Origin: Parabacteroides massiliensis
Lineage (GTDB): Bacteria; Bacteroidota; Bacteroidia; Bacteroidales; Tannerellaceae
Length of the DNA: 64,000 nt
Assembly: GCF_900155425.1 (NCBI RefSeq)
Contig: NZ_LT700189.1
Span: forward strand, 613,787 to 677,786
Direction of reading: 5' to 3'
The translations under genes were made by a program, and so were the position numbers. Numbering within the stretch: the stretch's first letter is position 1; each line of letters begins with the position of its first letter. Below are positions 25,569-34,331 of this stretch, in pieces. The notes under the pieces are model-generated. The model did not search any database. It saw nothing but the letters and a program-made list of their open reading frames with translations, and had not been told where the DNA came from.

Positions 25569-25844
25569 ATGACAAAAACTATTACATTTAATGAACTTCG
25601 CAAACTGAAAGACAGTTTGCCTGATGGAAGTACTCACCGTATTGCTGATGAATTGGGAATCTCTGTTGAAACAGTTCGCAACTACTTCGGTGGGCATAAT
25701 TTTAAAGATGGTAAAAGTTGTGGAATACATATTGAACCGGGACCTGACGGAGGTTTGGTTGTATTGGACGATACCACAATATTCGAACGTGCTTTGCAGA
25801 TACTTGCCGAAAACGAGGAAGTGTCGGAAGCACAGGAAGCGTAA
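25569..25844 (+). CDS. Small helix-turn-helix protein, unknown role
   Basis: 91 residues. Residues 22-36 (HRIADELGISVETVR) form an HTH resembling LacI/XRE-type recognition helices, followed by NYFGGHNFKDGKSCGIHIEPGPDGG, a short strand pair, and an acidic C-terminus ending EAQEA. It is flanked by its own promoter and a strong terminator, so it is expressed alone. DNA binding is an inference from the HTH; the protein is too short to have a separate sensor domain. Confidence 0.7.
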   Translation: MTKTITFNELRKLKDSLPDGSTHRIADELGISVETVRNYFGGHNFKDGKSCGIHIEPGPDGGLVVLDDTTIFERALQILAENEEVSEAQEA

Positions 25845-25864
25845 AGAAATTCATTCTCTTTAAG

Positions 25865-25907
25865 AATCCCATAGCTGATTATAAAAGATGCTGTGGGATT
25901 TTTTTTA
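25865..25907 (+). terminator. Rho-independent terminator after the HTH gene
   Basis: AATCCCATAGC (25865-25875) pairs with GCTGTGGGATT (25890-25900), with one mismatch or G-U pair, followed by a run of T. Confidence 0.85.
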
Positions 25908-25956
25908 CTCAACATTTAGTGATTTCCGATTGTTTAATTTCTAAAAACACACGAGT

Positions 25957-27072
25957 ATGGAAGATAAATTAGTAACGTTAGCGATTCACACGTTCGAGAA
26001 AGCTCAGATTCTCAAAACGATACTTGAAACAGAGGGGATTGAAGTCTACATACACAATGTAAACCAAATCCAACCAGTGGTTTCGGCTGGTGTACGTGTG
26101 CGAATTAAAGAAAGTGATCTGCCTCATGCCTTGCGTATCATCGAAGACAGCAAATGGTTCAACGAAGATGCCGAACAGGAGGAAAAAGCCGGTCCGCAGG
26201 AAAAGAAAATATTGATACCGATAGACTTTTCCGACTACTCTATCAAAGCGTGTGAATTGGGAATCAACTATGCCCATAAAGTCGGAGCCGAAGTGATGAT
26301 CATGCACGCTTACTTCAGTCCTTATTTTCCGTCTGCCATTCCGATGGGCGACACGCTGGCCTACCAGGTGAACGAAGAAGAGACGGCACAGAATATCTTG
26401 AAGCGTGTCCAGATTGACATGGAAAATATCTGTACGTTGATCAATCGTAAGATACAATCCGGCGAACTGCCTAAAGTGAAATATAATTATGTACTCCGCG
26501 AAGGTTTGCCGGAAGAAGAGATTATCGCTTACTGCAAGGAGTGCCATCCGTCTTTGATCGTGATGGGAACTCGTGGAAAGAGCCAGAAAGATATGGATCT
26601 GATCGGGAGCGTCACGGGCGAAGTGATCGAGGTGAATAAGGTCCCTGTCCTGGCCATTCCTGAAAATGTACCTTTTGAGGATTTGAGCGAAGTCGAGAAT
26701 ATAGCCTTTGCCACATCCTTTAACCAACGCGACCTGGTGGCGTTCGATGAGTTTATGGAAATCATCAAACCGTATAATGTCCATATCCATCTGTTCAATA
26801 TCTCGACGAGCAAAGACGAATGGAATGAAATACGTTTGACCGGAGTTAACGAATATTTTAAAAGGCAATATCCGGAAGCCCATATCACCCATACGGTTTT
26901 GGCTGATGGCGATCTGCTGTTAGCTATTGAAAAGTTTGTGCGGGACGAACATATCGACGTGATAGCACTCAGTACTTATCGCCGGAATATTCTGGCGCGT
27001 ATGTTCAATCCTTCTATCGCCCGTAAGATGCTGTTCCATACCGATACACCGTTGCTGGTGATGCACGCGTAG
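25957..27072 (+). CDS. Tandem universal stress protein with DUF2007-like N-terminus
   Basis: 371 residues. Residues 1-70 resemble a DUF2007/signal-transducing domain (AIHTFEKAQILKTILETEGIEVYIHN). Two Usp modules follow. The first (about 83-236) holds the ATP-binding pattern G-2x-G-9x-G-S (GTRGKSQKDMDLIGS, 204-218). The second (about 245-371) has a less complete nucleotide loop (STYRRNILARMFNPSIARKM). Usp proteins bind ATP or AMP and modulate stress survival. It is monocistronic, closed by a terminator at 27080-27106. Confidence 0.87.
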   Translation: MEDKLVTLAIHTFEKAQILKTILETEGIEVYIHNVNQIQPVVSAGVRVRIKESDLPHALRIIEDSKWFNEDAEQEEKAGPQEKKILIPIDFSDYSIKACELGINYAHKVGAEVMIMHAYFSPYFPSAIPMGDTLAYQVNEEETAQNILKRVQIDMENICTLINRKIQSGELPKVKYNYVLREGLPEEEIIAYCKECHPSLIVMGTRGKSQKDMDLIGSVTGEVIEVNKVPVLAIPENVPFEDLSEVENIAFATSFNQRDLVAFDEFMEIIKPYNVHIHLFNISTSKDEWNEIRLTGVNEYFKRQYPEAHITHTVLADGDLLLAIEKFVRDEHIDVIALSTYRRNILARMFNPSIARKMLFHTDTPLLVMHA

Positions 27073-27079
27073 GGCATTT

Positions 27080-27106
27080 AGGCACGGATTTAGTCCGTGC
27101 CTTTTC
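27080..27106. terminator. Terminator hairpin between convergent genes
   Basis: GGCACGGA (27081-27088) and TCCGTGCC (27094-27101) form a perfect 8-bp stem followed by T-rich sequence. It overlaps the 3' end of the leftward glycosyltransferase at 27090. Confidence 0.85.
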
Positions 27107-28301
27107 TTTTTGCTTTGCTCCAAGTTCCATTTCCTTTGTTTTTGTTCAGGTAGAAGAAACCCCGAATCACATTTACATTCATAAAGATGAAATAATAGGG
27201 GATGAACAGCAGCTTATTGCGCAGGTTTCGTTGTTCCATCCTGTAACCGGCATAGGCGGCAACGTAAAACAGCAGTTGCAGGGTGAGTGTTCCTATATAG
27301 AAAGGATTTCCCGACAGGGCGAGGATCAGATTTACGGGCAATAGCAAGAAAAGCATCAACGGGGTGAGCGTCCAACGTAGCACGCGGTGGCTGATATATT
27401 GGAAACTCAACATACCGTAGCGGAAAATATTGAACAGGCCCCTAAGACGCCAGACCGATTGCAGGCCGCCGGCAGCTATCCGTATCTTTCGTTTCTCTTC
27501 TTCTTTCATATTCAAAGAAGCTGTTTCTGTAGCATAGGCTTCCTTGCAATAGGCAATTTTGTAACCTTTGGCGGCAATGCGAAGTGAGAGGATGAAATCG
27601 TCCAACAAGGTGTCTGACGGCATCTGTTCGAACAGACGGGTTTGTATGGCGAAAAGTTCCCCAGCCGCACCAACTGCCGAATAAAGACGATCGTCCAAAT
27701 CTTTCAAGGCCGACTCGTATTTCCAATAGAAGCCTTCTCCGGCGGTTGCTCCTTGGGCGGATTGGGTATCGACTCTTTTTTCACCAGCCACACATCCGAC
27801 TTTAGGGTTTGAAAAACAGCGGACAATTTCTTTTATGGCTTCCGTATTCAGCATCGTGTTGGCATCCGTAAAAACGACATAGGGTGTCGAGACGTATTGC
27901 ATTCCCCGGTTCAAAGCCTCAGTTTTGCCTTTCCGTTCGGGAGTGAAGAAGACGGAGACATCTTCATAGGCAGCCAGCCGTTCGTTCGTGTGGTCGTCTG
28001 ACCCGTCGGTCACCCATACGATACGGAGTTTATCGGAAGGATAGGAGAGATCCCGGCAGTTTTCCATCTTTTGCCGGACGATGTCTTCTTCGTTGTAGGC
28101 GGCAATGAAGAGTGTCACGTCAGGCAGAGAGGCCGGGAGGGGGTGGATCGCTTTCTTTTTAACTGTTTCTTTGATATGAACTATGAGGTATAGCAGGATT
28201 CCATAACCGATATAGGTATAAAAGACGATAAACAGTCCGAACCAAAATAAGAAAACGAAGAGGGGATATGTCTGTTCCATATAGTTTTTTGTATAAATCA
28301 T
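27090..28301 (-). CDS. Membrane glycosyltransferase family 2
   Basis: 403 residues; an in-frame ATG at 28280 is an alternative start. An N-terminal membrane helix (LFVFLFWFGLFIVFYTYIGYGILL) precedes a GT2 catalytic domain (DVTLFIAAYNEEDIVRQKMENC, VVFTDANTML as the DxD-type motif, LDDFILSLRIAAKGYK), and two or more C-terminal helices. This plan resembles processive or membrane-anchored GT2 enzymes. The usual QxxRW motif is not clear: the corresponding region reads RIAAGGLQSVWRL. It marks the left end of the polysaccharide region and is divergent from the UDP-glucuronate decarboxylase gene. Confidence 0.85.
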   Translation of the reverse strand: MIYTKNYMEQTYPLFVFLFWFGLFIVFYTYIGYGILLYLIVHIKETVKKKAIHPLPASLPDVTLFIAAYNEEDIVRQKMENCRDLSYPSDKLRIVWVTDGSDDHTNERLAAYEDVSVFFTPERKGKTEALNRGMQYVSTPYVVFTDANTMLNTEAIKEIVRCFSNPKVGCVAGEKRVDTQSAQGATAGEGFYWKYESALKDLDDRLYSAVGAAGELFAIQTRLFEQMPSDTLLDDFILSLRIAAKGYKIAYCKEAYATETASLNMKEEEKRKIRIAAGGLQSVWRLRGLFNIFRYGMLSFQYISHRVLRWTLTPLMLFLLLPVNLILALSGNPFYIGTLTLQLLFYVAAYAGYRMEQRNLRNKLLFIPYYFIFMNVNVIRGFFYLNKNKGNGTWSKAKRKGTD

Positions 28302-28317
28302 ATTATTCCGAGTGCAG

Positions 28318-28325
28318 CAAATGTA
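28318..28325 (-). promoter_or_regulatory. -7 element for the leftward GT2 gene
   Basis: The minus strand reads TACATTTG, an exact TAnnTTTG match, 17 bp before the ATG at 28301. Confidence 0.45.
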
Positions 28326-28422
28326 CTTAAATTATCTTCTGTCTTTCACGTATTGAAGGATTAAATTTTCCGATAATATATAACAATCAATATATTTTGC
28401 TTTTTTAGTAAAAACAAATCAT

Positions 28423-28430
28423 TACATTTG
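28423..28430 (+). promoter_or_regulatory. -7 element for the UDP-glucuronate decarboxylase gene
   Basis: TACATTTG is an exact -7 match. The nearest TTTG (28396-28399) is 23 nt upstream, a little far. Start codon at 28471. Confidence 0.5.
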
Positions 28431-28470
28431 TAGACGACAAAAAAATAAACGAATCTAAGGGGTAAAATAC

Positions 28471-29409
28471 ATGAAATCTATATTGGTGACCGGGGGAGCC
28501 GGGTTTATAGGGTCGCATTTATGCAAGCGATTAATAAGAGAAGGAAACAGGGTGATCTGTCTGGATAATTATTTTACCGGCTCGAAGGGTTTTGTGCATG
28601 CCCTGCTTAAGCATTCCGGGTTTCAATTGGTCGAACACGATGTGACTATTCCCTATAAAGCGACTTCAACGATTGATGAAATCTACAACTTGGCATGTCC
28701 GGCTTCGCCGATCCACTATCAGTATGATCCGATTAAAACGATCAAGACTTCCATCTTAGGAGCTATCAATATGTTGGATTTGGCCCAAGAACAGGGAGCC
28801 CGTATTTTGCAGGCTTCGACCAGTGAAGTGTATGGCGATCCGCTTGTCCATCCGCAGCCTGAATCGTATTGGGGAAATGTGAACACGGTCGGGCTTCGCA
28901 GTTGTTATGACGAGGGTAAACGGGCTTCCGAAACGCTTTTCATGGACTACTATCGGGAGAGGAAACTGAAAACAAAAATTATTCGCATTTTTAATACCTA
29001 CGGACCTAATATGGCCATCAATGACGGTCGTGTGGTTTCCAACTTTATTATTCAGGCTCTTAAAGGAGAAAACATCACAGTCTATGGCTGTGGACACCAG
29101 ACTCGCAGCTTCCAGTATGTGGATGATTTGGTGGAGGGAATGATCCGTATGATGTCAACCGAAGACAGTTTTACAGGTCCGGTCAACTTGGGTAATCCCG
29201 ATGAGTTTACGATGCTTGAACTGGCGCAGCATGTCATCCGCCTCACGGAATCCAGTTCGGAGATTGTTTTCCGGCCTTTGCCGTCCGACGATCCCAAATT
29301 GCGAAAACCGGATATTTCGCTTGCCCGGGAGAAACTCCACAACTGGACACCCTCTGTCTCTTTGGATGAAGGATTAAGAAGGACAATCCATTATTTTCAA
29401 AATTTATAA
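28471..29409 (+). CDS. UDP-glucuronate decarboxylase (UDP-xylose synthase), SDR family
   Basis: 312 residues, the size of soluble UXS enzymes. It has the NAD-binding GGAGFIGSH (8-16), [18 protein letters not shown], the catalytic STSEVYGDP block and Y146-x3-K150 (CYDEGKR), then [12 protein letters not shown] and [11 protein letters not shown]. It converts UDP-glucuronate to UDP-xylose in the cytoplasm, implying a xylose-containing glycan. It is followed after 10 bp by a GT2 gene and is part of the polysaccharide region. Confidence 0.92.
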   Translation: MKSILVTGGAGFIGSHLCKRLIREGNRVICLDNYFTGSKGFVHALLKHSGFQLVEHDVTIPYKATSTIDEIYNLACPASPIHYQYDPIKTIKTSILGAINMLDLAQEQGARILQASTSEVYGDPLVHPQPESYWGNVNTVGLRSCYDEGKRASETLFMDYYRERKLKTKIIRIFNTYGPNMAINDGRVVSNFIIQALKGENITVYGCGHQTRSFQYVDDLVEGMIRMMSTEDSFTGPVNLGNPDEFTMLELAQHVIRLTESSSEIVFRPLPSDDPKLRKPDISLAREKLHNWTPSVSLDEGLRRTIHYFQNL

Positions 29410-29419
29410 AGACAAAGAT

Positions 29420-30589
29420 ATGTTATTGATAGAAATACTGGAGATCATCTTGTTTATATGTTTTTCCGTAAACATATTGTATTTGCTTGTTTTTAGCATT
29501 GCTTCCGTGTTTGGAAAACGAGAGAAGAGAGAAGAAAAGGCCGTTTCTTATCGCCGTATCGCCATATTGGTACCGGCCTACAAGGAAGACCGGGTGATCA
29601 TGGAGTGTGTGGAGTCTTGCTTGCACCAGAATTATCCGCGCGACCGGTATGATGTGATAGTTATTTCCGATCGGATGGAACCGGAAACAAACGAGAAGTT
29701 GTCGGCTTTGCCCCTTATTCTGGAGGTTGTGCACTTCGGGAACAGCACGAAAGCAAAGGCGTTGAATTTGGCGATGAGCCATCTGTCGGGCTACGATTTA
29801 GCCTTGATTCTGGATGCGGATAACATCATCGCTCCCGATTATCTCAACCAAATCAATGCTGCTCCTTTCACAGAAAATATAGTCGGTTACCAGACACACC
29901 GGACGGCTAAAAATAAAAACACGAGCCTTGCTTGCCTCGATGCCGTAAGCGAGGAAATCAATAACAGTATTTTACGGCAAGGACATGTGAACATGGGATT
30001 CTCGGCAGCCTTGATCGGTTCGGGAATGGTTTTCGATTTTGAACTGATCAAGAAGGAACTGTCCGGAATCGATGCGGTAGGCGGTTTTGACCGTGCATTG
30101 GAACTGACTTTGTTTAAGGCCGGCAAACGTATAGGGTATCTGCCGGATGTTTATGTCCTTGACGAAAAGATACAGAATCATAGAGATTTTATCCGTCAGC
30201 GCAGGCGTTGGCTGTCTGCTCAAACCCATTACCTGCAACAGTTTATTGGCGATATGCCCGGAGCGTTGTTGGATAAGAATTGGGACTATTGCGATAAACT
30301 GTTTCAGCAAATGAGTATTCCCCGCTTGCTTCTACTGGGTGGAACGTTCATTACAGCTTTGTTTACCTCTTGCATATCTTGGTATGCAGCTTTAAAATGG
30401 TGGATATTGTTCGGAGCTTTGGTGGTGGCTTTGTTAATTGCCGTCCCCCGGAGTTTGTATACCGTACGAATGCTGGTAGCCTTTGTGCGGTTACCTGAAA
30501 TATTTTTTTATATGTTTCTGAATCTATTCCGTTTGCGGGGAGCAAATAAGCAGTTTATCCACACGGAACACCACGGGAAGACATCGTAA
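29420..30589 (+). CDS. Membrane glycosyltransferase family 2, paralogue of 39107-40291
   Basis: 389 residues. An N-terminal helix (IILFICFSVNILYLLVFSIASVF) precedes a GT2 domain with ILVPAYKEDRVIMECVESC, the DAD motif in LALILDADNI, and QRRRW in FIRQRRRWLSAQ, then two or three C-terminal helices. It is strikingly similar to the GT2 at 39107-40291 (both contain LDAVSEEINNSI, SALIGSGM and LFRLRGANK). It is probably cotranscribed with the UXS gene. Its 3' end overlaps the convergent gene by 35 bp. Confidence 0.88.
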   Translation: MLLIEILEIILFICFSVNILYLLVFSIASVFGKREKREEKAVSYRRIAILVPAYKEDRVIMECVESCLHQNYPRDRYDVIVISDRMEPETNEKLSALPLILEVVHFGNSTKAKALNLAMSHLSGYDLALILDADNIIAPDYLNQINAAPFTENIVGYQTHRTAKNKNTSLACLDAVSEEINNSILRQGHVNMGFSAALIGSGMVFDFELIKKELSGIDAVGGFDRALELTLFKAGKRIGYLPDVYVLDEKIQNHRDFIRQRRRWLSAQTHYLQQFIGDMPGALLDKNWDYCDKLFQQMSIPRLLLLGGTFITALFTSCISWYAALKWWILFGALVVALLIAVPRSLYTVRMLVAFVRLPEIFFYMFLNLFRLRGANKQFIHTEHHGKTS

Positions 30590-31850
30590 GTAAGATAGCG
30601 TCATAAATCCGTTCTGAATTCCTGTTGTCGAGTGGTGGCAGGAATTCGTTTATTCTTTTTAAATATGTTTCTTTGACATTGCCGTTCTTTTCCAGAATGT
30701 CTTTTATCTGTAGAATCAAATCTTTTTCTTGAATCACAACGGGGCCGAACCCATCGGAATCATATTTGAAATACCCTTCTTGATAATGTTCTGTGTATTC
30801 TCTTTGATCGAATTGATAGTAGATAAGCGGTTTTCTCATGTATGCAAAGTCAAAGGCGACGCTTGAGTAGTCCGTTATCAAAATAGAACTTTCTATAAGT
30901 AAGGATTGTACGTCAAAATTATTTCGGCCGGCAATCATGATTCGGGGATTGTTGCAAGAAAAGACATTAATATAACTTTGAAATTCATAATGCAGATAAA
31001 AGATTAATTGATAATTATGAATATCCAAAAGATTGGCAACTTCTTCACTATTCAGCAGGTGTTGGAATGTTTTATAATAAGAACTGAGCATAAATCTGTT
31101 TTGCTCTATGTCAGTAGCTTCAGCCGCAGTATTGTTCGCTGCCAACCATTTTCGCCACGTGGGCATAACCAATATCTGTTTTTTGCATTTTCCCATATTG
31201 TCGAATAAAGAATCGAAACGGCTTAAGCCTGTACTGACGACCGTGTTTTCAGGCCAATGCCCCATGGTTTCTATAAAATCTCGTTCACGTGGTGCTGTTG
31301 TGATAAATAGATGCGGTCTAAGGTGTTTGGGTTGTTTCTCCTTATCAATCAGGTTGAGATATTTTTGAATGATACCGTGTTGAAGGAAAACGATGGTTTG
31401 TTTAGCCGGAACAAACCAACCCAATGATTCGATACAACTATATCCGGTGTAACCATGGAAACAATAAGGGGATGTGACGCCTCGTTCGTGAGTGCTTATA
31501 CTGCATTCGGCAGCTAAATAATAGAAAATATGCTTATAAGTATTGTAATGGATTACGTTGGCTTTGAACCGGTCTAATTTTTTTTCATCAGGCGAGTCTT
31601 TGATGATGACATAGTAAGTGTTAATATCAGGATGTCTTTCTCTCATGTAAAGGAAAAAGGAAAAACCGTTATCACGAGCTTCCGTTGCCCGTTCCATTAC
31701 CAACCATATCCTTTTCTTGATTAGTTTTCTTTTGAAGAGGTGCAAGATTATGTATCCGACACTCAGTCGCATGAAAGCCTTGATACAGGCAATTCTATAT
31801 TTGAACCAAATGCGTTTTCTTACTTTTTTTGTTAGATTTAGTATGTTCAT
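30555..31850 (-). CDS. CDP-glycerol glycerophosphotransferase-family protein (TagB/TarF-like)
   Basis: 431 residues from the ATG at 31850. A longer frame to 32024 exists, but it crosses a TAGTTTTG promoter box and the divergent gene start. The C-terminal two thirds match the Glyphos_transf family: FLQHGIIQKYL, LFITTAPRERDFI, ILVMPTWRKWL, ILITDYSSVAFDFAYMRKPLIYYQ and a basic C-terminus. Family members transfer polyol phosphates (glycerol- or ribitol-phosphate) from CDP-polyols, as in teichoic acids and some Gram-negative capsules. There is no signal peptide; membrane association is likely peripheral. No CDP-glycerol synthesis gene is seen nearby. Confidence 0.83.
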   Translation of the reverse strand: MNILNLTKKVRKRIWFKYRIACIKAFMRLSVGYIILHLFKRKLIKKRIWLVMERATEARDNGFSFFLYMRERHPDINTYYVIIKDSPDEKKLDRFKANVIHYNTYKHIFYYLAAECSISTHERGVTSPYCFHGYTGYSCIESLGWFVPAKQTIVFLQHGIIQKYLNLIDKEKQPKHLRPHLFITTAPRERDFIETMGHWPENTVVSTGLSRFDSLFDNMGKCKKQILVMPTWRKWLAANNTAAEATDIEQNRFMLSSYYKTFQHLLNSEEVANLLDIHNYQLIFYLHYEFQSYINVFSCNNPRIMIAGRNNFDVQSLLIESSILITDYSSVAFDFAYMRKPLIYYQFDQREYTEHYQEGYFKYDSDGFGPVVIQEKDLILQIKDILEKNGNVKETYLKRINEFLPPLDNRNSERIYDAILLTMSSRGVPCG

Positions 31851-31862
31851 GAGGTTTTTAGA

Positions 31863-31870
31863 CAAAACTA
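31863..31870 (-). promoter_or_regulatory. -7 element for the TagB-like gene
   Basis: The minus strand reads TAGTTTTG, 12 bp before the ATG at 31850, with a TTG 22 nt further upstream. This supports the shorter start. Confidence 0.4.
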
Positions 31871-31945
31871 CATAAAAAATTGATTCAGAATGCAATTCAG
31901 GTAAAAATGTATATGGAAAATACTTAAAACGAGGATTTAAATACC

Positions 31946-31953
31946 TATTTTTG
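31946..31953 (+). promoter_or_regulatory. -7 element deciding the start of the GT2 gene at 31968
   Basis: TATTTTTG fits the -7 consensus. Its last G is the first base of a GTG in frame with the gene, so transcription would begin after that GTG and the ATG at 31968 must be the start. Confidence 0.5.
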
Positions 31954-31967
31954 TGAAAATTACATTT

Positions 31968-33011
31968 ATGGAAGTTCATGCTCAAATATCCGTTATAGTC
32001 CCGGTATATAATGCCGGTCAGCATTTGGACAGATGCATAAAGAGTATTTTATGTCAGTCGTTCGTTGATTTTGAATTGTTGCTGATAAATGACGGAAGCT
32101 CTGACGACAGTGCTTCCATATGCGATAATTATGCATCAGGGGACAATAGGATACGCGTTTTTCATCAAAATAATACGGGAGTAAGCGCTGCGAGGAATCT
32201 GGGGCTGAAGGAAATGCGTGGTAAGTATCTTGCATTTGTGGATGCAGATGACTATGTCTCTCCTTACTATTTAGCCGATTTATATGCCGGTTTACGTTTG
32301 GATAAGGGAAGCGGCCTTATCATTCAGAGCCTTGTACAGGTAACTCCTGAAGGAGAAGAGCTTTCTAAGAAAAGGGCGGGAAATGCATTTGTCGGGTCTG
32401 TGGACTTCGGTATGGCTATTTGTGATTATCGGTTGTATGAACAAGGATATATTGCATCTAAATTGTACGATGTAAAGCTGATCCGGAAATATGAACTTTG
32501 CTTTGATGAAAGGATCAAAGTGTTGGAAGATCTTTTTTTCATGTACCAATATATGTTGTATTGCGATTATTTGGTATTGAGCAATACGTCGAACTATAGC
32601 TATGTCAGATATCCCACCTCCGGTTGCCGGACTCTTCATCCTTTCGATTCGGTTTATACAGGATTTCGCTTCTATCAGGAATTGGTGGACAGGTTGACTG
32701 CTAAATGGGAATTCCCGCAAGAAGAAAAGCGAAAGGGGTTGTATGCTTCTTTGATGTTAGGGTTTGATTGGTCGTTGAAGACTGATTACTGGCAAAAGCA
32801 TAATATTTCCCGTAAAAAACGGATTTCCCATTTATGTTTGCTTATAAGCGATAATTATAGGATGATGTGTGATTATTACCATCCGGTTTATAAACTTGAT
32901 AAAATAGGGAAAATTTTCTTGAAGTTCCACCTCTACGGTTTATATGATTGTTATATGATCTTTTTGATAAAAATGAATATAACATCTTTCTTGCATGCAC
33001 CACGTCCGTAA
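31968..33011 (+). CDS. Glycosyltransferase family 2 (GT-A)
   Basis: 347 residues from the ATG at 31968. The GT2 fold is clear at the N-terminus: ISVIVPVYNAGQHLDRCIKSIL, LLINDGSSDDS, GVSAARNLGL and the metal-binding DADD in YLAFVDADDYV. The C-terminal half is variable, as expected for acceptor specificity. There are no membrane spans. It transfers a sugar from a nucleotide donor to a growing lipid-linked glycan; donor and acceptor cannot be read. A second GT2 gene follows after 26 bp. Confidence 0.88.
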   Translation: MEVHAQISVIVPVYNAGQHLDRCIKSILCQSFVDFELLLINDGSSDDSASICDNYASGDNRIRVFHQNNTGVSAARNLGLKEMRGKYLAFVDADDYVSPYYLADLYAGLRLDKGSGLIIQSLVQVTPEGEELSKKRAGNAFVGSVDFGMAICDYRLYEQGYIASKLYDVKLIRKYELCFDERIKVLEDLFFMYQYMLYCDYLVLSNTSNYSYVRYPTSGCRTLHPFDSVYTGFRFYQELVDRLTAKWEFPQEEKRKGLYASLMLGFDWSLKTDYWQKHNISRKKRISHLCLLISDNYRMMCDYYHPVYKLDKIGKIFLKFHLYGLYDCYMIFLIKMNITSFLHAPRP

Positions 33012-33037
33012 AACAAAAGATTCAAAAACTTGGTAAA

Positions 33038-33916
33038 ATGTTATATTCGATCATTATCCCCCATAAGAATATTCCGCAGTTGTTACAACGATGTCTGGAT
33101 TCTATCCCCCGGCGAGAGGATATACAGATTATAGTGATTGATGACAACAGTTCTCCCGAAATAGTGGATTTTGCGCATTTTCCCGGAAGAGAGCGGGATG
33201 ATGTTGAAATCGTTTTTACCCGAGAGGGCCGGGGAGCAGGCTATGCCCGCAATGAAGGATTGAAACGGGCAAAGGGGAAATGGTTATTGTTTGCGGATAC
33301 CGACGATTTCTTTTTGCCGGATTTTTTGAAAACACTGGATGTTTATGGTGATACAGACTATGATTTGGTAACTTTCCGTGCCGAAAGTGCCGATTGCGAT
33401 ACATTGAAGCCTGTTCCGTCACGTCAAGGATACTATGGAGTGTATGAAAAAATTACAGAAGATGTGGATGTGGATTATTTGAAATACCGTAACGACGTAC
33501 CGTGGGCGAAGATGATTTCCGCAAAGTTGGTACAGGAACATTCTATCCGTTTTGACGAAACGCCGGCAGCTAATGATGTGATGTTTTCGGCTTATGTAGA
33601 CTATTATGCCTGTAAGGCGGCTGCTTGTTCCGCTTCTATTTATTGTGCTACGGTCAGACCTGATTCTTTGCAATATGCTCCTGTGCTAAAAAATCTTTTG
33701 GCACGCGTGACTGTCGCATGCCGTCTCAATCGTTTTCTGCGTCGGATAGGGCGTAAGGATAAGTATATATATAGTTATTCTCGTGTGGTACAATGTCGCA
33801 AATGTTTTGGCCGTAAAGGTTATCTTAAAGCTTTGTCCGTATGGCTTAGCCATGAGTGCCGTGAGAACATCGGTAAAACATTTTCCGATTTACTGAAAGC
33901 CAAGTTCGGACGTTAG
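33038..33916 (+). CDS. Glycosyltransferase family 2, shortened
   Basis: 292 residues from the ATG at 33038; an upstream in-frame ATG at 32948 lies inside the previous gene and is rejected. The GT2 N-terminal domain is present (LYSIIIPHKNIPQLLQRCLDSI, IIVIDDNSSPEI, AGYARNEGLKRAKGKW). The metal motif reads DTDD (LLFADTDDFF) in place of DADD. The C-terminal half is Cys-rich (YACKAAACSASIYC, VVQCRKCFG). It is the last rightward gene of the left part of the polysaccharide region. Confidence 0.85.
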   Translation: MLYSIIIPHKNIPQLLQRCLDSIPRREDIQIIVIDDNSSPEIVDFAHFPGRERDDVEIVFTREGRGAGYARNEGLKRAKGKWLLFADTDDFFLPDFLKTLDVYGDTDYDLVTFRAESADCDTLKPVPSRQGYYGVYEKITEDVDVDYLKYRNDVPWAKMISAKLVQEHSIRFDETPAANDVMFSAYVDYYACKAAACSASIYCATVRPDSLQYAPVLKNLLARVTVACRLNRFLRRIGRKDKYIYSYSRVVQCRKCFGRKGYLKALSVWLSHECRENIGKTFSDLLKAKFGR

Positions 33917-33921
33917 CAAAA

Positions 33922-33955
33922 TTTGCCACATAATTAGGTAGATTCTGTATCTTTG
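33922..33955 (+). promoter_or_regulatory. Orphan promoter with no annotated gene downstream
   Basis: TTTG at 33922-33925 and TATCTTTG at 33948-33955 (22-nt gap) form a good Bacteroidetes promoter just after the last rightward GT2. Downstream to 34331 there is only a 22-codon frame at 33986 with a signal-like sequence (MKPSANISLIAKTTVILSCF) and a structured GC-rich segment. It may drive a small RNA or be left over from a lost gene. Confidence 0.45.
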
Positions 33956-34194
33956 ACCGGTGTATAATAAGGTACTAAATAATTGATGAAACCTTCAGCA
34001 AACATATCATTGATTGCGAAAACAACTGTCATACTATCATGTTTTGCTTTATAAGTCATGAATATTGATGCTTGCGTGAGATGATAGTAACCATGATGGA
34101 TGTTTTTTTCAACTATCATACCATCATGGATGTAATTGCTTTTTCTTACGAGTCATATAGCTTATTTTCAGCAATATAGTTATATATCTTTATC

Positions 34195-34231
34195 GAGACC
34201 CAGGTGTCGGACACCAGCAGACCCGGGTCTC
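34195..34231. other. Structured GC-rich element in gene-free DNA
   Basis: Outer arms GAGACCC (34195-34201) and GGGTCTC (34225-34231) enclose an inner hairpin GGTGTC-G-GACACC (34203-34215). A 12-bp palindrome AGACCCGGGTCT sits at 34219-34230, so GGGTCT can pair in two ways. There is no U-tract. The surrounding gap 33917-34331 also holds ATCATGGATG-type near-repeats (34092-34132). It may be part of an RNA or a recombination scar. Confidence 0.5.
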
Positions 34232-34331
34232 AATACCCTTCAGATGGGGGTGTAAATGGCCCTGATACGGGCATCTCGAGGAAGAGATATAACGTCTTTT
34301 GCGAAAAAAGTAGCGTGTTCCGGGGAAAAAC

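Noticed and set aside
31953-31955. GTG start for the GT2 gene
   Set aside because: The G is the last base of a TATTTTTG -7 box, so it lies upstream of the expected transcript start; ATG at 31968 is used.
33934-34119. 61-aa leftward frame in the gap after the GT2 gene
   Set aside because: No recognisable domain, runs through near-repeat DNA and opposes a better promoter; not supported as a gene.
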